From NCBI GenBank assembly GCA_049792815.1, contig JBARBG010000102.1:1-36125 (forward strand): a stretch of DNA of 36,125 nucleotides, given 5' to 3'. Every line of letters begins with the position of its first letter. The first letter of the stretch is position 1. Source of the DNA: DAIDKA01 sp049792815. Lineage in GTDB: Bacteria; Pseudomonadota; Gammaproteobacteria; Steroidobacterales; Steroidobacteraceae. Shown here piece by piece: positions 7,804 through 17,455 of the stretch. Under the pieces are notes generated by a model that searched no databases, had not been told where the DNA came from, and saw only the letters and a list, made by a program, of their open reading frames with translations. A program made the translations under genes and the position numbers.

Positions 7804-9606
7804 GTGGACACCACGCTGTCGGGCTTCTTTGGCGTATTCCGTTACAGCCGCCAGGCGCTGTCGCTGGTCGTGAGCACCAGCCGCCCGCTGACGCTGGCCC
7901 TGGCGCTGCTGACCGTCATCGCCGGCACCGTGCCGGTGGCCATCGCCGGGGTCACTTCACAGCTGGTGGATGCGGTCGTGGCCGCGATCCGGGCCGGCAA
8001 CGGGGATGCACACCGGGTGCTGCACTTCGTGATCCTGGAGGGCGGGCTGGTGGCCGTCATGGCGGCCACGCAGCGCGGGCTGTCGCTGTGCCAGTCGCTG
8101 CTGCGCGCACAGCTCGGCCAGCGTGTGAACGTGATGATCCTGGAGAAGGCGCTGACGCTGGAGCTTGCGCATTTCGAGGACTCCGAGTTCTACGACAAGT
8201 TGACGCGCGCGCGTCGCGAGGCCTCCAGCCGGCCGCTGAGCCTGGTGATGCGCACTTTCGGCCTGGTGCAGAACGCAATTTTCCTGGTGAGCTCCGGTGG
8301 GGTGCTGTTCCGGTTTTCCCCGTGGGCGGTCGCGGTACTGTTGCTGTCGGGGCTGCCGGCCTTCATCGCCGAGGCGCGCTTCTCCGGGGATGCCTTCCGC
8401 CTGTTTCGCTGGCGCTCCCCCGAGACCCGCATGCAGCTGTACCTGGAGGCGGTGCTGGGGCGCGAAGAGCATGCCAAGGAGGTACGGCTGTTCGGCCTCG
8501 GCGCGCGGCTGCTCGCGCGCTACCGCGACATCTTCACCGGCCTGTATCGTGAGGACAAGGCACTCACCGTGCGGCGCGATGTCTGGGGATTCTTTCTCGG
8601 GCTCATCGGCACCTGCGCGCTGTACCTGGCCTATGCCTGGATTGCACTGGCCACCGTGCGCGGGATCATCTCGCTGGGCAAGATGACCATGTACCTGGCG
8701 CTGTTCCGCCAGGGTCAGTCCGCAGTGTCCGCTGCGCTGTCCTCGGTGGGCGGCATGTACGAGGACAACCTGTACCTGTCGACCCTGTATGAATACCTGG
8801 AAACGCCGGTGCCGCAGGCCCGGGGGCAGCTGGCGAAGGGTCCGCATCCCGAGGATGGCATCCGCATGGAGCAGGTGAGTTTCATCTACCCCGGCGCGAC
8901 CGAGCCCGCCCTCACCGATATCACCTTGCACCTGCCGCCCGGCGGCAGCCTCGCGCTGGTGGGCGAAAATGGTTCGGGCAAGACCACGCTCATCAAACTG
9001 CTGACGCGCCTGTATCGACCCACTTCAGGTCGTGTGCTGCTTGACGGCCTGGACCTGGAATTGTGGGACGAGGCCCGGCTGCGCGAGCGCATCGGTGTCA
9101 TCTTCCAGGACTTCGCCCGCTACCAGATGCTGGTCGGCGAGAACGTGGGCGCCGGCGATGAGCCGTTTTTCCTGGACGAGGCACGCTGGCGCGAAGCGGC
9201 CGACAAGGGCCAGGCGGATGAATTCATCAGAACGCTCCCCTCGGGCTACCACACGCAGCTGGGCAAGTGGTTCAAGGATGGGCGCGAACTTTCCGGCGGA
9301 CAATGGCAGAAAATCGCCCTGTCGCGCGCCTTCATGCGCATCCGCGCCGATGTTCTGGTGCTGGATGAGCCTACCGCGGCCATGGATGCGCGCGCCGAGG
9401 CGCTGGTATTCGAGCGCTTCCGGCAGCTGGGCCATGACCGCATGACCATACTGATCTCGCATCGCTTCTCGACCGTGCGCATGGCCGACCAGATCGCCGT
9501 GCTCGAGCACGGGCGCATCATTGAACAGGGCAGTCACGAGGAGCTTATGCACCGCGCAGGCCACTATGCCGCGCTGTTTTCGCTGCAGGCGCGCGGTTAT
9601 CGCTGA
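7804..9606 (+). CDS. ABC transporter, fused permease and ATPase (exporter type)
   Basis: A half-transporter of about 600 residues: an N-terminal membrane domain with roughly five to six helices (for example 34-60, 158-180, 256-285), followed by a nucleotide-binding domain. The ATPase shows Walker A GENGSGKTT near residue 387, Q-loop IFQDFAR, signature LSGGQWQK, Walker B VLVLDEPTAAMD and the H-loop SHRFS. It should work as a dimer that exports a substrate not identifiable here. The start is uncertain. GTG 7804 is the first usual start codon in the open frame and has AAGG about 5 bases upstream, while GGAG at 7744-7747 is spaced correctly for a non-standard ATC start at 7756 that would add 16 residues. 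The 3' end overlaps convergent glgX by 10 bases. Confidence 0.85.
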   Translation: MDTTLSGFFGVFRYSRQALSLVVSTSRPLTLALALLTVIAGTVPVAIAGVTSQLVDAVVAAIRAGNGDAHRVLHFVILEGGLVAVMAATQRGLSLCQSLLRAQLGQRVNVMILEKALTLELAHFEDSEFYDKLTRARREASSRPLSLVMRTFGLVQNAIFLVSSGGVLFRFSPWAVAVLLLSGLPAFIAEARFSGDAFRLFRWRSPETRMQLYLEAVLGREEHAKEVRLFGLGARLLARYRDIFTGLYREDKALTVRRDVWGFFLGLIGTCALYLAYAWIALATVRGIISLGKMTMYLALFRQGQSAVSAALSSVGGMYEDNLYLSTLYEYLETPVPQARGQLAKGPHPEDGIRMEQVSFIYPGATEPALTDITLHLPPGGSLALVGENGSGKTTLIKLLTRLYRPTSGRVLLDGLDLELWDEARLRERIGVIFQDFARYQMLVGENVGAGDEPFFLDEARWREAADKGQADEFIRTLPSGYHTQLGKWFKDGRELSGGQWQKIALSRAFMRIRADVLVLDEPTAAMDARAEALVFERFRQLGHDRMTILISHRFSTVRMADQIAVLEHGRIIEQGSHEELMHRAGHYAALFSLQARGYR

Positions 9607-11738
9607 ATTCGTCCGGCCGCCCGCGCGGCGCCGACTTCCATCAGCAGCACCAGGGAGCGTGCCGGCACGCTGCGGGTGGCGCCGCCGGCGAGATGCTCGG
9701 ATGGGCCGGGACGCCCGCTCGCGGTCTGCAGCTCCACGCGCCAGCGGCGTGCGAGCCCCAACGGCGGAAGTGCGAAAACCATGGCTTCGTGATTCGCATT
9801 GAACAGCAGTGTGAAGTTTTCATCGCGCACCGGCTGCCCGCGGCTGTCGGTACGATGCACCGCAGCGCCCGACAGATGCACGCCAAGACAGCGGGCATAG
9901 CCCTGCTGCCAGTCGATCTCGGTCATTTCGGCGCCCGCAGGCGTGAACCAGGTGATGTCCTTGAAGGTCTCCCCGGCCACGGGTTTGCCGCTCAGGAAGT
10001 AGCGGCGCGAGAAGATGGCGTGACTGCGCCGCAGCGCGATGACCCGTTCGACGAAGGCCAGGAACTCGCGCTGGTCCGGATCCAGCTCCCAGTCGATCCA
10101 GGACAGCGCATTGTCCTGGCAGTAGGCATTGTTGTTGCCGCCCTGGGTGCGGCCGAGTTCATCCCCGGCCAGCAGCATGGGTACACCCTGTGAGAGCAGC
10201 AGCGTGGCGATGAGGTTGCGCTTCTGGCGCGCGCGCGTCGCCGTGATCGCAGGGTCTTGGGTGGGACCTTCGATGCCACAGTTCCAGGAACGATTGTCAT
10301 CGCTGCCGTCGCGGTTGTCTTCGCCATTGGCCGCGTTGTGCTTGTGGTTGTAGGACACGAGGTCCGCGAGCGTGAAGCCGTCGTGCGCCGTGACAAAGTT
10401 GATGCTGGCATGAGGCTTGCGACCACTGGCCTCATAGAGGTCGGCGGAGCCGGTGAAGCGCCGGGCGAACTCGCCGATGAGGCCGCCATCGCCTTTCCAG
10501 TAGGCGCGCGCACTGTCGCGGTACTTGTCGTTCCATTCATTCCATCCAGGGGGGAAATTGCCCACCTGGTAACCCCCGGCGCCGACATCCCAGGGTTCGG
10601 CGATGAGCTTCACCTGCGACAGCACCGGGTCCTGGGAGATGGTGTCGAAAAATGAACCCAGGCGATCGACATCAAACAGTTCGCGGGCCAGGGCCGAGGC
10701 GAGGTCGAAGCGAAAGCCGTCCACGTGCATGTCCTGCACCCAGTAGCGCAGCGAGTCCATGATCAGCTGCAGCACCCGCGGGTGCTGCAGGTTGAGCGTG
10801 TTGCCGGTACCGGTGAAGTCCATGTAGCGGCGCGGTTCGCCCGGCAGCAGGCGGTAGTAGGCCGCATTGTCGATGCCGCGCAGGCTCAAGGTCGGTCCGA
10901 GCTCACTGCCCTCGGCGGTGTGGTTGTAGACCACATCCAGGATGACCTCGATACCCGCGGCGTGCAGGCTCTTCACCATGGCCTTGAACTCTTCGACCGG
11001 GCTGCCGGCGCCGTAGCGCATCTCAGGGGCCAGGTAGCCGATGGTGTTGTAGCCCCAGTAGTTGCGCAGCCCCTGCGTCACCAGACGCCGGTCATCCAGG
11101 AAGGCGTGTACCGGCATCAGTTCCACGGCGGTGACACCCAGGCGCTTGAGATGCTCGATGATGGGTGCCGTGGCAAGGCCTGCGTAGGTGCCGCGCAGTT
11201 CGGGCGCGACCTGCGGATGGCGCAACGTCATGCCGCGCACATGCGCTTCGTATATGACGGTGTCGTGCCAGGCGGTGCGCGGTGGACGGTCGTCCTCCCA
11301 GCTGAAGGCCGGATTGACGACCCGGCATTTGGGCGTCCCCGGTGCGCTGTCGCGCTCATCGAAGGACAGATCCAGTGTTGGATCCTGCGCATCGTAGCCG
11401 AAGTGCGCGTCGCTCCAGAGCATCGGTCCTGCGAGCGCCCTGGCGTACGGCTCGATCAGGAGCTTGTTGGCATTGAAGCGGTGGCCGCGCTGCGGATCGT
11501 AGGGGCCGTGACAGCGATAGCCGTACAGCAGGCCCGGTCGCGCCTCGGGCAGGTAGCAGTGCCAGATCTGGTCGGTGTGTTCGTTGAGGGCGATGCGCTG
11601 CACCTCGTGGCGGCCGGCGGCATCAAACAGGCACAGCTCGACCCGGGTCGCGTTTTCGGAGAACAGCGAAAAGTTGACGCCTGCGCCATCCCAGGTGGCG
11701 CCTCGCGGGTAGGGATTGCCAGGCCAGACGGACCTCAT
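9597..11738 (-). CDS. glgX: Glycogen debranching enzyme GlgX
   Basis: An isoamylase-type glycoside hydrolase family 13 enzyme that removes short alpha-1,6 branches from phosphorylase-limited glycogen. The 713-residue product starts with a CBM48 domain (WPGNPYPRGATWDGAGVNFSLF), followed by the catalytic barrel. The family motifs are complete: DVVYNHTAEGSE, the nucleophile Asp in VDGFRFDLAS, the acid/base Glu in VKLIAEPWD and the third Asp in FVTAHDGFT. The C-terminal beta domain follows. The start ATG overlaps the glgB stop by 4 bases (ATGA), which implies co-translation. No glgA, glgC or glgP is in the window, so synthesis and phosphorolysis genes must be elsewhere. The 3' end overlaps the convergent ABC transporter gene by 10 bases. 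Confidence 0.95.
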   Translation of the reverse strand: MRSVWPGNPYPRGATWDGAGVNFSLFSENATRVELCLFDAAGRHEVQRIALNEHTDQIWHCYLPEARPGLLYGYRCHGPYDPQRGHRFNANKLLIEPYARALAGPMLWSDAHFGYDAQDPTLDLSFDERDSAPGTPKCRVVNPAFSWEDDRPPRTAWHDTVIYEAHVRGMTLRHPQVAPELRGTYAGLATAPIIEHLKRLGVTAVELMPVHAFLDDRRLVTQGLRNYWGYNTIGYLAPEMRYGAGSPVEEFKAMVKSLHAAGIEVILDVVYNHTAEGSELGPTLSLRGIDNAAYYRLLPGEPRRYMDFTGTGNTLNLQHPRVLQLIMDSLRYWVQDMHVDGFRFDLASALARELFDVDRLGSFFDTISQDPVLSQVKLIAEPWDVGAGGYQVGNFPPGWNEWNDKYRDSARAYWKGDGGLIGEFARRFTGSADLYEASGRKPHASINFVTAHDGFTLADLVSYNHKHNAANGEDNRDGSDDNRSWNCGIEGPTQDPAITATRARQKRNLIATLLLSQGVPMLLAGDELGRTQGGNNNAYCQDNALSWIDWELDPDQREFLAFVERVIALRRSHAIFSRRYFLSGKPVAGETFKDITWFTPAGAEMTEIDWQQGYARCLGVHLSGAAVHRTDSRGQPVRDENFTLLFNANHEAMVFALPPLGLARRWRVELQTASGRPGPSEHLAGGATRSVPARSLVLLMEVGAARAAGRIQR

Positions 11739-13624
11739 TTCGGGGACAGAAAAAGCACACCCAACGGCGGCAGCGTCAGCGTCAGGGAGTACCGCCGCCC
11801 ATGGGTGCTGTGCTCATCAGCCGCCACCACGCCCTGATTTCCCTGGCCGCTGCCGCCATAGTCGGCGGCATCGCTGTTCAGGCATTCGCGCCACGCACCG
11901 CCCTGTGGCACGCCGACGCGGTAGTTGCCGCGCACCACCGGCGTGAAATTGCAGATGACCAGCACCACACCGCCCGAGCGGTCCAGGCGCAGGAAGGACA
12001 GCACGCTGGAGTCCGCGTCATTGCAATCCACCCACTCGAAGCCTTCCTGGTTGAAGTCCTGCTGATGCAGTGCCGGGGTCGCGCGGTAGAAGCGGTTCAG
12101 GTCGCGCATCCAGCGCTGCGCACCGGCATGCAGCGGATACTGCAGCACATGCCATTCGAGGCTGCCATCGTGCTGCCATTCGCGCTTCTGTCCGAACTCA
12201 CAGCCCATGAAGATCAGTTTCTTGCCGGGGTGCCCCCACATATAGCCGAACAGCAGCCGCAGGTTGGCGAACTGCTGCCACTCATCGCCCGGCATCTTGC
12301 CGATGAGCGAACCCTTGCCATGCACCACTTCGTCATGCGACAGCGCCAGCACGAAGTTCTCAGTGAAGGCGTACCAGATTGAGAAGGTGATCTGGTTGAA
12401 GTGATGGCGACGAAACAGCGGATCGGTCTGGAAGAACTTCAAGGTGTCGTGCATCCAGCCCATGTTCCACTTCAGTCCAAATCCCAGGCCCCCCAGGTAC
12501 ACGGGCCGCGACACCTGTGGCCAGGCGGTGGACTCCTCGGCAATGGTGTGGGTGCCGGGATGGTCGCGGTAGATGGCCTGGTTCAAGGACTTGAGGAAGT
12601 CGCGGGCGTCGAGGTTCTCATGCCCGCCAAAGGGATTCGGAATCCACTCGCCCGCCTTGCGCCCGTAGTCGAGGTACAGCATGGAGGCCACGGCATCCAC
12701 GCGCAGCGCATCGGCGTGATAGGTCTCCAGCCAGTACAGCGCATTGCTGCCCAGGAAGTTGCGCACTTCGGCGCGGCCGTAGTTGAAGATCGAACTGTTC
12801 CACTCCGGGTGATAGCCCTGGCGCGGATCGGCATGTTCGTACAGGTGTGTACCGTCAAAGAAGGCGAGTCCATGCTGGTCGCTCGGAAAGTGCGAGGGCA
12901 CCCAGTCCAGGATGACGCTGATACCGGCATTGTGCAGATGCTCGATGAGAAACATGAAATCCTGCGGCGTTCCATAGCGCGAGGAGGGCGCGAAGTAGCC
13001 GGTGACCTGATAGCCCCAGGAACCGAAGAACGGATGCTCCATGACGGGCATCAGCTCGACGTGGGTGAAGCCCATCTCAACCACATACTCGGCCAGTTCC
13101 AGCGCCACCTCGCGGTAGTTGAGCGAGCGATTGCCGTCCGCGGGCACCCGGCGCCAGGAGCCCAGGTGAACTTCGTAGATGGACCACGGCGCATCCAGGG
13201 CGTTCACCCGGGCGCAGTGCTTGTGCCACTCGAAGTCCTGCCACTCATGGCCATTGTCCCAGACGACCGCCCCGGTGCGTGGCGGTTCCTCACAGCGAAA
13301 GGCGTAGGGGTCGCTCTTCGCAACCGCGTAGCCATCGTAGCGGGAGCGGACGAAGTACTTGTAGACGCTGCCGGGTCCGACCTGGGGGATGAAGCCTTCC
13401 CAGATGCCCGACTGGTCCGCGCGCGCCGTCAGTGGGTGGCTGTCGTTATTCCAGGCGTTGAAGTCGCCCATGACATGCACGCTTTGCGCATTCGGCGCCC
13501 ATACCGCAAAGCGCGTGCCCGACACCTCGTCCACGACGGCCGGGTGCGCCCCCAGCTTGTCGTAGGCACGAAAGAATGTGCCCTCGCGGAAGTGGTAGAT
13601 GTCGGTGTCGGTCAGTTCGCTCAT
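11735..13624 (-). CDS. glgB: 1,4-alpha-glucan branching enzyme GlgB (short form)
   Basis: A GH13 branching enzyme that forms alpha-1,6 branches in glycogen. The 629-residue length is shorter than the E. coli enzyme (about 730). The N1 domain is absent and the protein starts almost at once with the CBM48 domain (GTRFAVWAPNAQSVHVMGDFNAWN), as in other short GlgB forms. Catalytic motifs are present: VHLGSW, VELMPVMEHPF, the nucleophile Asp in DALRVDAVASMLYLDYG, the Glu in IAEESTAWP and the third site LALSHDEVVHGKGS. It is the first gene of a two-gene unit with glgX, overlapping by 4 bases, and lies 66 bases from the divergent GlpQ-type gene. The starting ATG at 13624 has only weak Shine-Dalgarno character. 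Confidence 0.95.
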   Translation of the reverse strand: MSELTDTDIYHFREGTFFRAYDKLGAHPAVVDEVSGTRFAVWAPNAQSVHVMGDFNAWNNDSHPLTARADQSGIWEGFIPQVGPGSVYKYFVRSRYDGYAVAKSDPYAFRCEEPPRTGAVVWDNGHEWQDFEWHKHCARVNALDAPWSIYEVHLGSWRRVPADGNRSLNYREVALELAEYVVEMGFTHVELMPVMEHPFFGSWGYQVTGYFAPSSRYGTPQDFMFLIEHLHNAGISVILDWVPSHFPSDQHGLAFFDGTHLYEHADPRQGYHPEWNSSIFNYGRAEVRNFLGSNALYWLETYHADALRVDAVASMLYLDYGRKAGEWIPNPFGGHENLDARDFLKSLNQAIYRDHPGTHTIAEESTAWPQVSRPVYLGGLGFGLKWNMGWMHDTLKFFQTDPLFRRHHFNQITFSIWYAFTENFVLALSHDEVVHGKGSLIGKMPGDEWQQFANLRLLFGYMWGHPGKKLIFMGCEFGQKREWQHDGSLEWHVLQYPLHAGAQRWMRDLNRFYRATPALHQQDFNQEGFEWVDCNDADSSVLSFLRLDRSGGVVLVICNFTPVVRGNYRVGVPQGGAWRECLNSDAADYGGSGQGNQGVVAADEHSTHGRRYSLTLTLPPLGVLFLSPK

Positions 13625-13677
13625 GAGCTGGATTCATCCATGTACGGTCCCCGTTTGCATCACTGATCGTACACTCT

Positions 13678-13683
13678 TATTGT
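13678..13683 (+). promoter_or_regulatory. -10-like hexamer before the GlpQ-type gene
   Basis: TATTGT, seven bases before the ATG at 13691, with no Shine-Dalgarno between. A competing TACACT hexamer at 13670-13675 would give a leader of only a few bases. Either reading implies a leaderless or nearly leaderless transcript. Confidence 0.28.
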
Positions 13684-13690
13684 CGCAGTC

Positions 13691-14785
13691 ATGAGTGGCA
13701 GCACCGATACCGGGCAGATCGTCACACCGCGTGCACCGGTGCCGGTCATCATCGGCCATCGAGGCGCCAGCGGATACGTTCCCGAGCACACCCTCGCCGC
13801 GTATTTTCTTGCCATCCAGCAAGGCGCTGACTTTGTCGAGCCGGATCTGGTCAGCAGCAAAGACGGCGTGCTGGTTGCGCGCCATGAGAACGAGATCGGC
13901 GCTACCACCGATGTCGAAGCGCATCCGCAGTTCGCCGCGCGGCGCACCACCCGCACCGTGGACGGGGTCAGCGTCGCCGGCTGGTTCACCGAGGACTTCA
14001 CGCTCGCAGAACTGAAGACGCTGCGGGCGCGCGAGCGCATTGCGGACATTCGCCCGGCCAATGCGCGCTTCGACGGCCATTTCGAAATCCCGACACTGGA
14101 TGAAATCCTCGACCTCGTGCACGGGGCCGATGTGGTGCGCGCGCATGCGGCGCGTGCGCGCCACGAGCCCGCCCCACGGCGCATCGGCGTCTATCCCGAG
14201 ACCAAGCATCCCAGCTACTTCTCCGGGATCGGACTCGCGCTCGAGGAACCGTTGCTGGCGGCGCTCGCGCGTCACGGCTACCAGGGCCGGGAGGCACCGA
14301 TCTTCATCCAGTCATTTGAAACCGCCAACCTGCAGCGACTACGGACCCTGACCGAGATGCCGCTGGTACAGCTGGTTGCCGCCGCAGGCGCGCCGTTCGA
14401 CTGGGTGGCTGGCGGTGACTCGGGCAACTACGCCGGCATGGTGACGCGTCGCGGCCTCGCGCAGGTTGCAACCTATGCCGATGCCGTCGGCGTGGAGAAG
14501 ACGCTGGTGATACCGCGCACCGGCCAGGGCCGCCTCGGATCTGCGACCGCCCTGGTCGAGGACGCGCATGCCGAAGGCCTGCTGGTGCACGCCTGGACCT
14601 TTCGCGCGGAAAATTATTTCCTGCCCGAGTCGCTGCGCCGCGGCGCCGATCCGGCCGCCACGGGCGACCTCGGCGGCGAACTGACCCGGTATCTGCAGGC
14701 GGGCCTGGATGGCGTCTTCATCGACCAGCCGATTCTGGGCGTACGGATACGCGACCGGCTGCTGATCGCAAGCGAACCGGCCTAG
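13691..14785 (+). CDS. Glycerophosphodiester phosphodiesterase (GlpQ type)
   Basis: A 364-residue GDPD-family enzyme that hydrolyses glycerophosphodiesters to glycerol-3-phosphate and an alcohol. Active-site motifs are IGHRGASGYVPEHTLAAY, with the catalytic His and Arg, VEPDLV, with metal-binding Glu and Asp, and VLVARHENEI, with the second catalytic His. The internal insertion and the strands IGVYPETKHPSYF and LVHAWTFRAEN fit the longer GlpQ form that is usually periplasmic. However, the N-terminus (MSGSTDTGQIVTPRAP) shows no signal peptide, so this copy is predicted cytoplasmic unless a start is missed. It is divergent from glgB. Its TAG stop and the TAG stop of the convergent GGDEF-EAL gene are read from the same CTAG palindrome. 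Confidence 0.88.
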   Translation: MSGSTDTGQIVTPRAPVPVIIGHRGASGYVPEHTLAAYFLAIQQGADFVEPDLVSSKDGVLVARHENEIGATTDVEAHPQFAARRTTRTVDGVSVAGWFTEDFTLAELKTLRARERIADIRPANARFDGHFEIPTLDEILDLVHGADVVRAHAARARHEPAPRRIGVYPETKHPSYFSGIGLALEEPLLAALARHGYQGREAPIFIQSFETANLQRLRTLTEMPLVQLVAAAGAPFDWVAGGDSGNYAGMVTRRGLAQVATYADAVGVEKTLVIPRTGQGRLGSATALVEDAHAEGLLVHAWTFRAENYFLPESLRRGADPAATGDLGGELTRYLQAGLDGVFIDQPILGVRIRDRLLIASEPA

Positions 14786-17403
14786 GGCCGGCGTCGCCCC
14801 TTGGCGCCGACGAATACCAGCGACCCGTCCGCATCATGGCTGCCGCGGCCGGCCGGATCGGGCCCATCCCGCAGCAGCGAGCGCGCCAGGGCCGCCGCGT
14901 CTTCGGCTGTCTGTGCCGCGACCTGCATTTCCACCGGCGCCGCCAGCAAGAAGCCCTGCACGGCGATAGGTCCGCATTGACCCAGGAGCGTCAGCTGCCC
15001 GGGCCGTTCAACGCCTTCGGCCACCACTTCCAGGCCCAGTCCGTGGCACAGCGCAATCACCGAACGGGCAATGGCGGCTGAGCGCGGGCTGCGATCAATG
15101 CCCTCGATCAAAGTACGATCGAGCTTCACGCGGGTGATCGGCAGCTGCGCCAGAGATGCCAGCGATGAATACCCGGTACCAAAGTCATCCAGCGCCACCG
15201 CCACATCCAGCGCCCGCAGCTTCCCCAATGCATCCAGCGTCGCGCGGCCGGTCTGGATCACGGTCTCGGTGATTTCGATCTCCAGCGCGGACCCCGGCAA
15301 TCCCGTCACTGCCAGTGCCTCCATCACGTGGTCGACGAAGCTGCCATCCAGAAGCTGCATGGCCGAGACATTGATGGCCACGCAGGCTTTCTCCCAGCCC
15401 ATGGCACGCCAGGCCTTCACCGTGGCGGTGGCCGAACGCAGTGCCCAGGTGGTGAGCTCACGCATCAGGCCGGTGGATTCGGCGATATCAATGAATTCGC
15501 TGGCGCTCGCGATGCGGCCGTCGGATTTGCGCCAGCGCAGCAGGGCCTCGACACTCACCGATTCGAGCGTGTGCAACTGCACCTGGGGTTGATACATGAG
15601 CAGCAGGTCGCCGGCTTCCACCGCGCGCCGCAGTGCCTGCTCGAGCCGGAAGCGATGCGCGGCCACGTCATACAGTTCCGGTGTGTACAGCGCAAAGCGG
15701 TTGCGCCCCAGGTCCTTGGCATGAAACAGCGCGACATCCGCGGTACGCAACAGGGAATCGGCATCACGCGCATGATCCGGATAGAGCGTCGCGCCGACGC
15801 TGGCGCTGGTGGAGAGCTGGCGGCCGTCCACGGTCAGCGGCTTCTGCAGTGCTTCAATCACCGTCGCGGCCTGCTCGCAGACATGATCGGCGCTGAGGGC
15901 GTCCTCGATCAGCACCGTGAACTCATCGCCGCCAAGACGGGCGATGAAGGCGCGCGCGCCGAGCGCCTCCTGGAGGCGCATACCCACCATCTGCAGCACG
16001 CGATCGCCGAACTTGTGCCCCAGTGTGTCGTTGACGGATTTGAAGTTGTCCAGATCCACGAACAGCAGCGCGAAGCGCGTGCGGCCGTGCGCCGCGGTGG
16101 CCAGGGCCGCCGACAGGCGGGCGGCCAGGGCGCGCCGGTTGGGCAGTTCGGTGAGGGGATCATGGTTTGCAAGGTGGTGCAGGGCGCGGGTCCGGTCCTC
16201 GACATGCTGTTCGAGCACCGCCTGATGGGCGCGAAGTTCGCCTTCGGCGGCACTGATCTTGCCCGCCATGGCATTGAAGGCCTCGGCAAGCTCGGCAATT
16301 TCCCCGGAGCCGCCGCCGCGGGTGGTGACGGCGCGCTCGCCAGAGGCCAGGCGTCGCGTGGCGATAGTCAGGCGGTGCACCGGCAGCGAGATGCGCAGTG
16401 CCAGCAGCAGCGAAACCACCAGTACGACAACCACGACGGCGATTCCCGTGTTCACCAGGGACCGCTGCGCGCTGTCGGCTGCCTGGGCGGCGCGCGCCGC
16501 CGCTGCGGACAGCGCCTTGCGGGCCGGCGCCTGCAACAGGCTCTGGGCATCGCTGATCAGCGCGGTGCCGGTATCAAGGAAGTCACGACGTTCGCGGGCA
16601 TTGCTGGCATCGAACTGGTTGATCCGGTGGCGCAGGTTCACCGAGTCGTTGAAGTCATCGCGCACGATCTCCATCCAGGCTGGTCCCGGGGAGCGCAGCA
16701 GTTCCTCTTGGTTGCGGGTGAGCGCCGCGGTGAAGTCCTGTTCGGCGCGGTTCGCAGCGTCGTTCAGATCTGCGACCGAGCGCAGCGCCGCCGCGGCCTG
16801 CGACAGCTCGATCAGAGATTTGCGGGCCAGCACCTGCGTGCTGTCGATGGACAGTCCGGCGCCACCGGCATTGTTGATGCGCCGTCCGTTGGCTTCCAGC
16901 AACGCGTGACGTTCGCCGAGCCACTGCTGTCGCTGGCCCGACTTGGCGGCGAGTGCGCGGCCGGCAGCAACGTGGTCGCCGATCTGCTGTTTGAGCAGTA
17001 CCTGGCTGCGGTCGTCGGGCGCCGTGCTCGAATCGGCGGCGGGGCGCGCGAACCAGGCATCGATGGCCTGGTTGAGGTCGTCGATCGCGGCGGCAAGGTC
17101 CTGCTGCGCCGAGCGCTGCGCACCGCCGGAACTACCGTCGGCGCTCGGGGCCTCCTCGACCTGGCGGTCGAACGCGGCCAGCTTCTCGATGATGGCGCCG
17201 GCGCGGCGCGACTGTGGTTCGTAGCGCAGCTGCAGCGAGTGCACGGCGTCGACGGCATTGCGTGACACTTTGCTGGTGACGATCTGGCCCAGCAGCACCA
17301 CACCCCCCACGGCGGCAAGACCCAGGGTCAGGTGTGCACCAACGCCCATCCGCCAGATTCGGCGCCTGGCGACGGGGGCGGTGGAAGTATCAGGAGCCGG
17401 CAC
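14782..17403 (-). CDS. Membrane HAMP-GGDEF-EAL cyclic-di-GMP protein
   Basis: An 873-residue sensor-type protein. TM1 is at about 24-43, a long, mostly helical periplasmic domain at 44-317, TM2 at about 319-337, HAMP at about 338-392, a short coiled coil, GGDEF at about 410-575 and EAL at about 590-830. The diguanylate cyclase site is intact (GGDEF at 491-495), with no visible inhibitory RxxD site upstream. The phosphodiesterase domain keeps EALLRW (619-624), INVSAMQL, EITETVI, DDFGTGYSSL and VKLDRTLIEG, so both activities may be present. The periplasmic domain has no recognised ligand motif. It starts at GTG 17403; no ATG is in frame nearby. A 19-base palindrome lies 31 bases upstream and is a candidate operator. 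Confidence 0.92.
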   Translation of the reverse strand: MPAPDTSTAPVARRRIWRMGVGAHLTLGLAAVGGVVLLGQIVTSKVSRNAVDAVHSLQLRYEPQSRRAGAIIEKLAAFDRQVEEAPSADGSSGGAQRSAQQDLAAAIDDLNQAIDAWFARPAADSSTAPDDRSQVLLKQQIGDHVAAGRALAAKSGQRQQWLGERHALLEANGRRINNAGGAGLSIDSTQVLARKSLIELSQAAAALRSVADLNDAANRAEQDFTAALTRNQEELLRSPGPAWMEIVRDDFNDSVNLRHRINQFDASNARERRDFLDTGTALISDAQSLLQAPARKALSAAAARAAQAADSAQRSLVNTGIAVVVVVLVVSLLLALRISLPVHRLTIATRRLASGERAVTTRGGGSGEIAELAEAFNAMAGKISAAEGELRAHQAVLEQHVEDRTRALHHLANHDPLTELPNRRALAARLSAALATAAHGRTRFALLFVDLDNFKSVNDTLGHKFGDRVLQMVGMRLQEALGARAFIARLGGDEFTVLIEDALSADHVCEQAATVIEALQKPLTVDGRQLSTSASVGATLYPDHARDADSLLRTADVALFHAKDLGRNRFALYTPELYDVAAHRFRLEQALRRAVEAGDLLLMYQPQVQLHTLESVSVEALLRWRKSDGRIASASEFIDIAESTGLMRELTTWALRSATATVKAWRAMGWEKACVAINVSAMQLLDGSFVDHVMEALAVTGLPGSALEIEITETVIQTGRATLDALGKLRALDVAVALDDFGTGYSSLASLAQLPITRVKLDRTLIEGIDRSPRSAAIARSVIALCHGLGLEVVAEGVERPGQLTLLGQCGPIAVQGFLLAAPVEMQVAAQTAEDAAALARSLLRDGPDPAGRGSHDADGSLVFVGAKGRRRP

Positions 17404-17433
17404 GGTTGGTGTTCCGCAGCATGAGACATAAGC

Positions 17434-17452
17434 CTGTAACTGCCTGTTACAG
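17434..17452. promoter_or_regulatory. Palindromic operator candidate upstream of the GGDEF-EAL gene
   Basis: Two perfect 7-base arms, CTGTAAC and GTTACAG, are separated by five bases (TGCCT). It sits 31-49 bases before the GTG start of the cyclic-di-GMP gene and about 140 bases before the divergent operon start at 17590. The symmetry and size are typical of a dimeric helix-turn-helix repressor site; the regulator is unknown. Confidence 0.45.
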
Positions 17453-17455
17453 ATG

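Noticed and set aside
12401..13666. 421-codon plus-strand open frame opposite glgB
   Set aside because: Antisense shadow of glgB, which has all catalytic motifs.
15328..17265. Long plus-strand open frame opposite the GGDEF-EAL gene
   Set aside because: It lies wholly antisense to a gene with complete GGDEF and EAL motifs; composition is His/Gln/Gly-rich shadow sequence.
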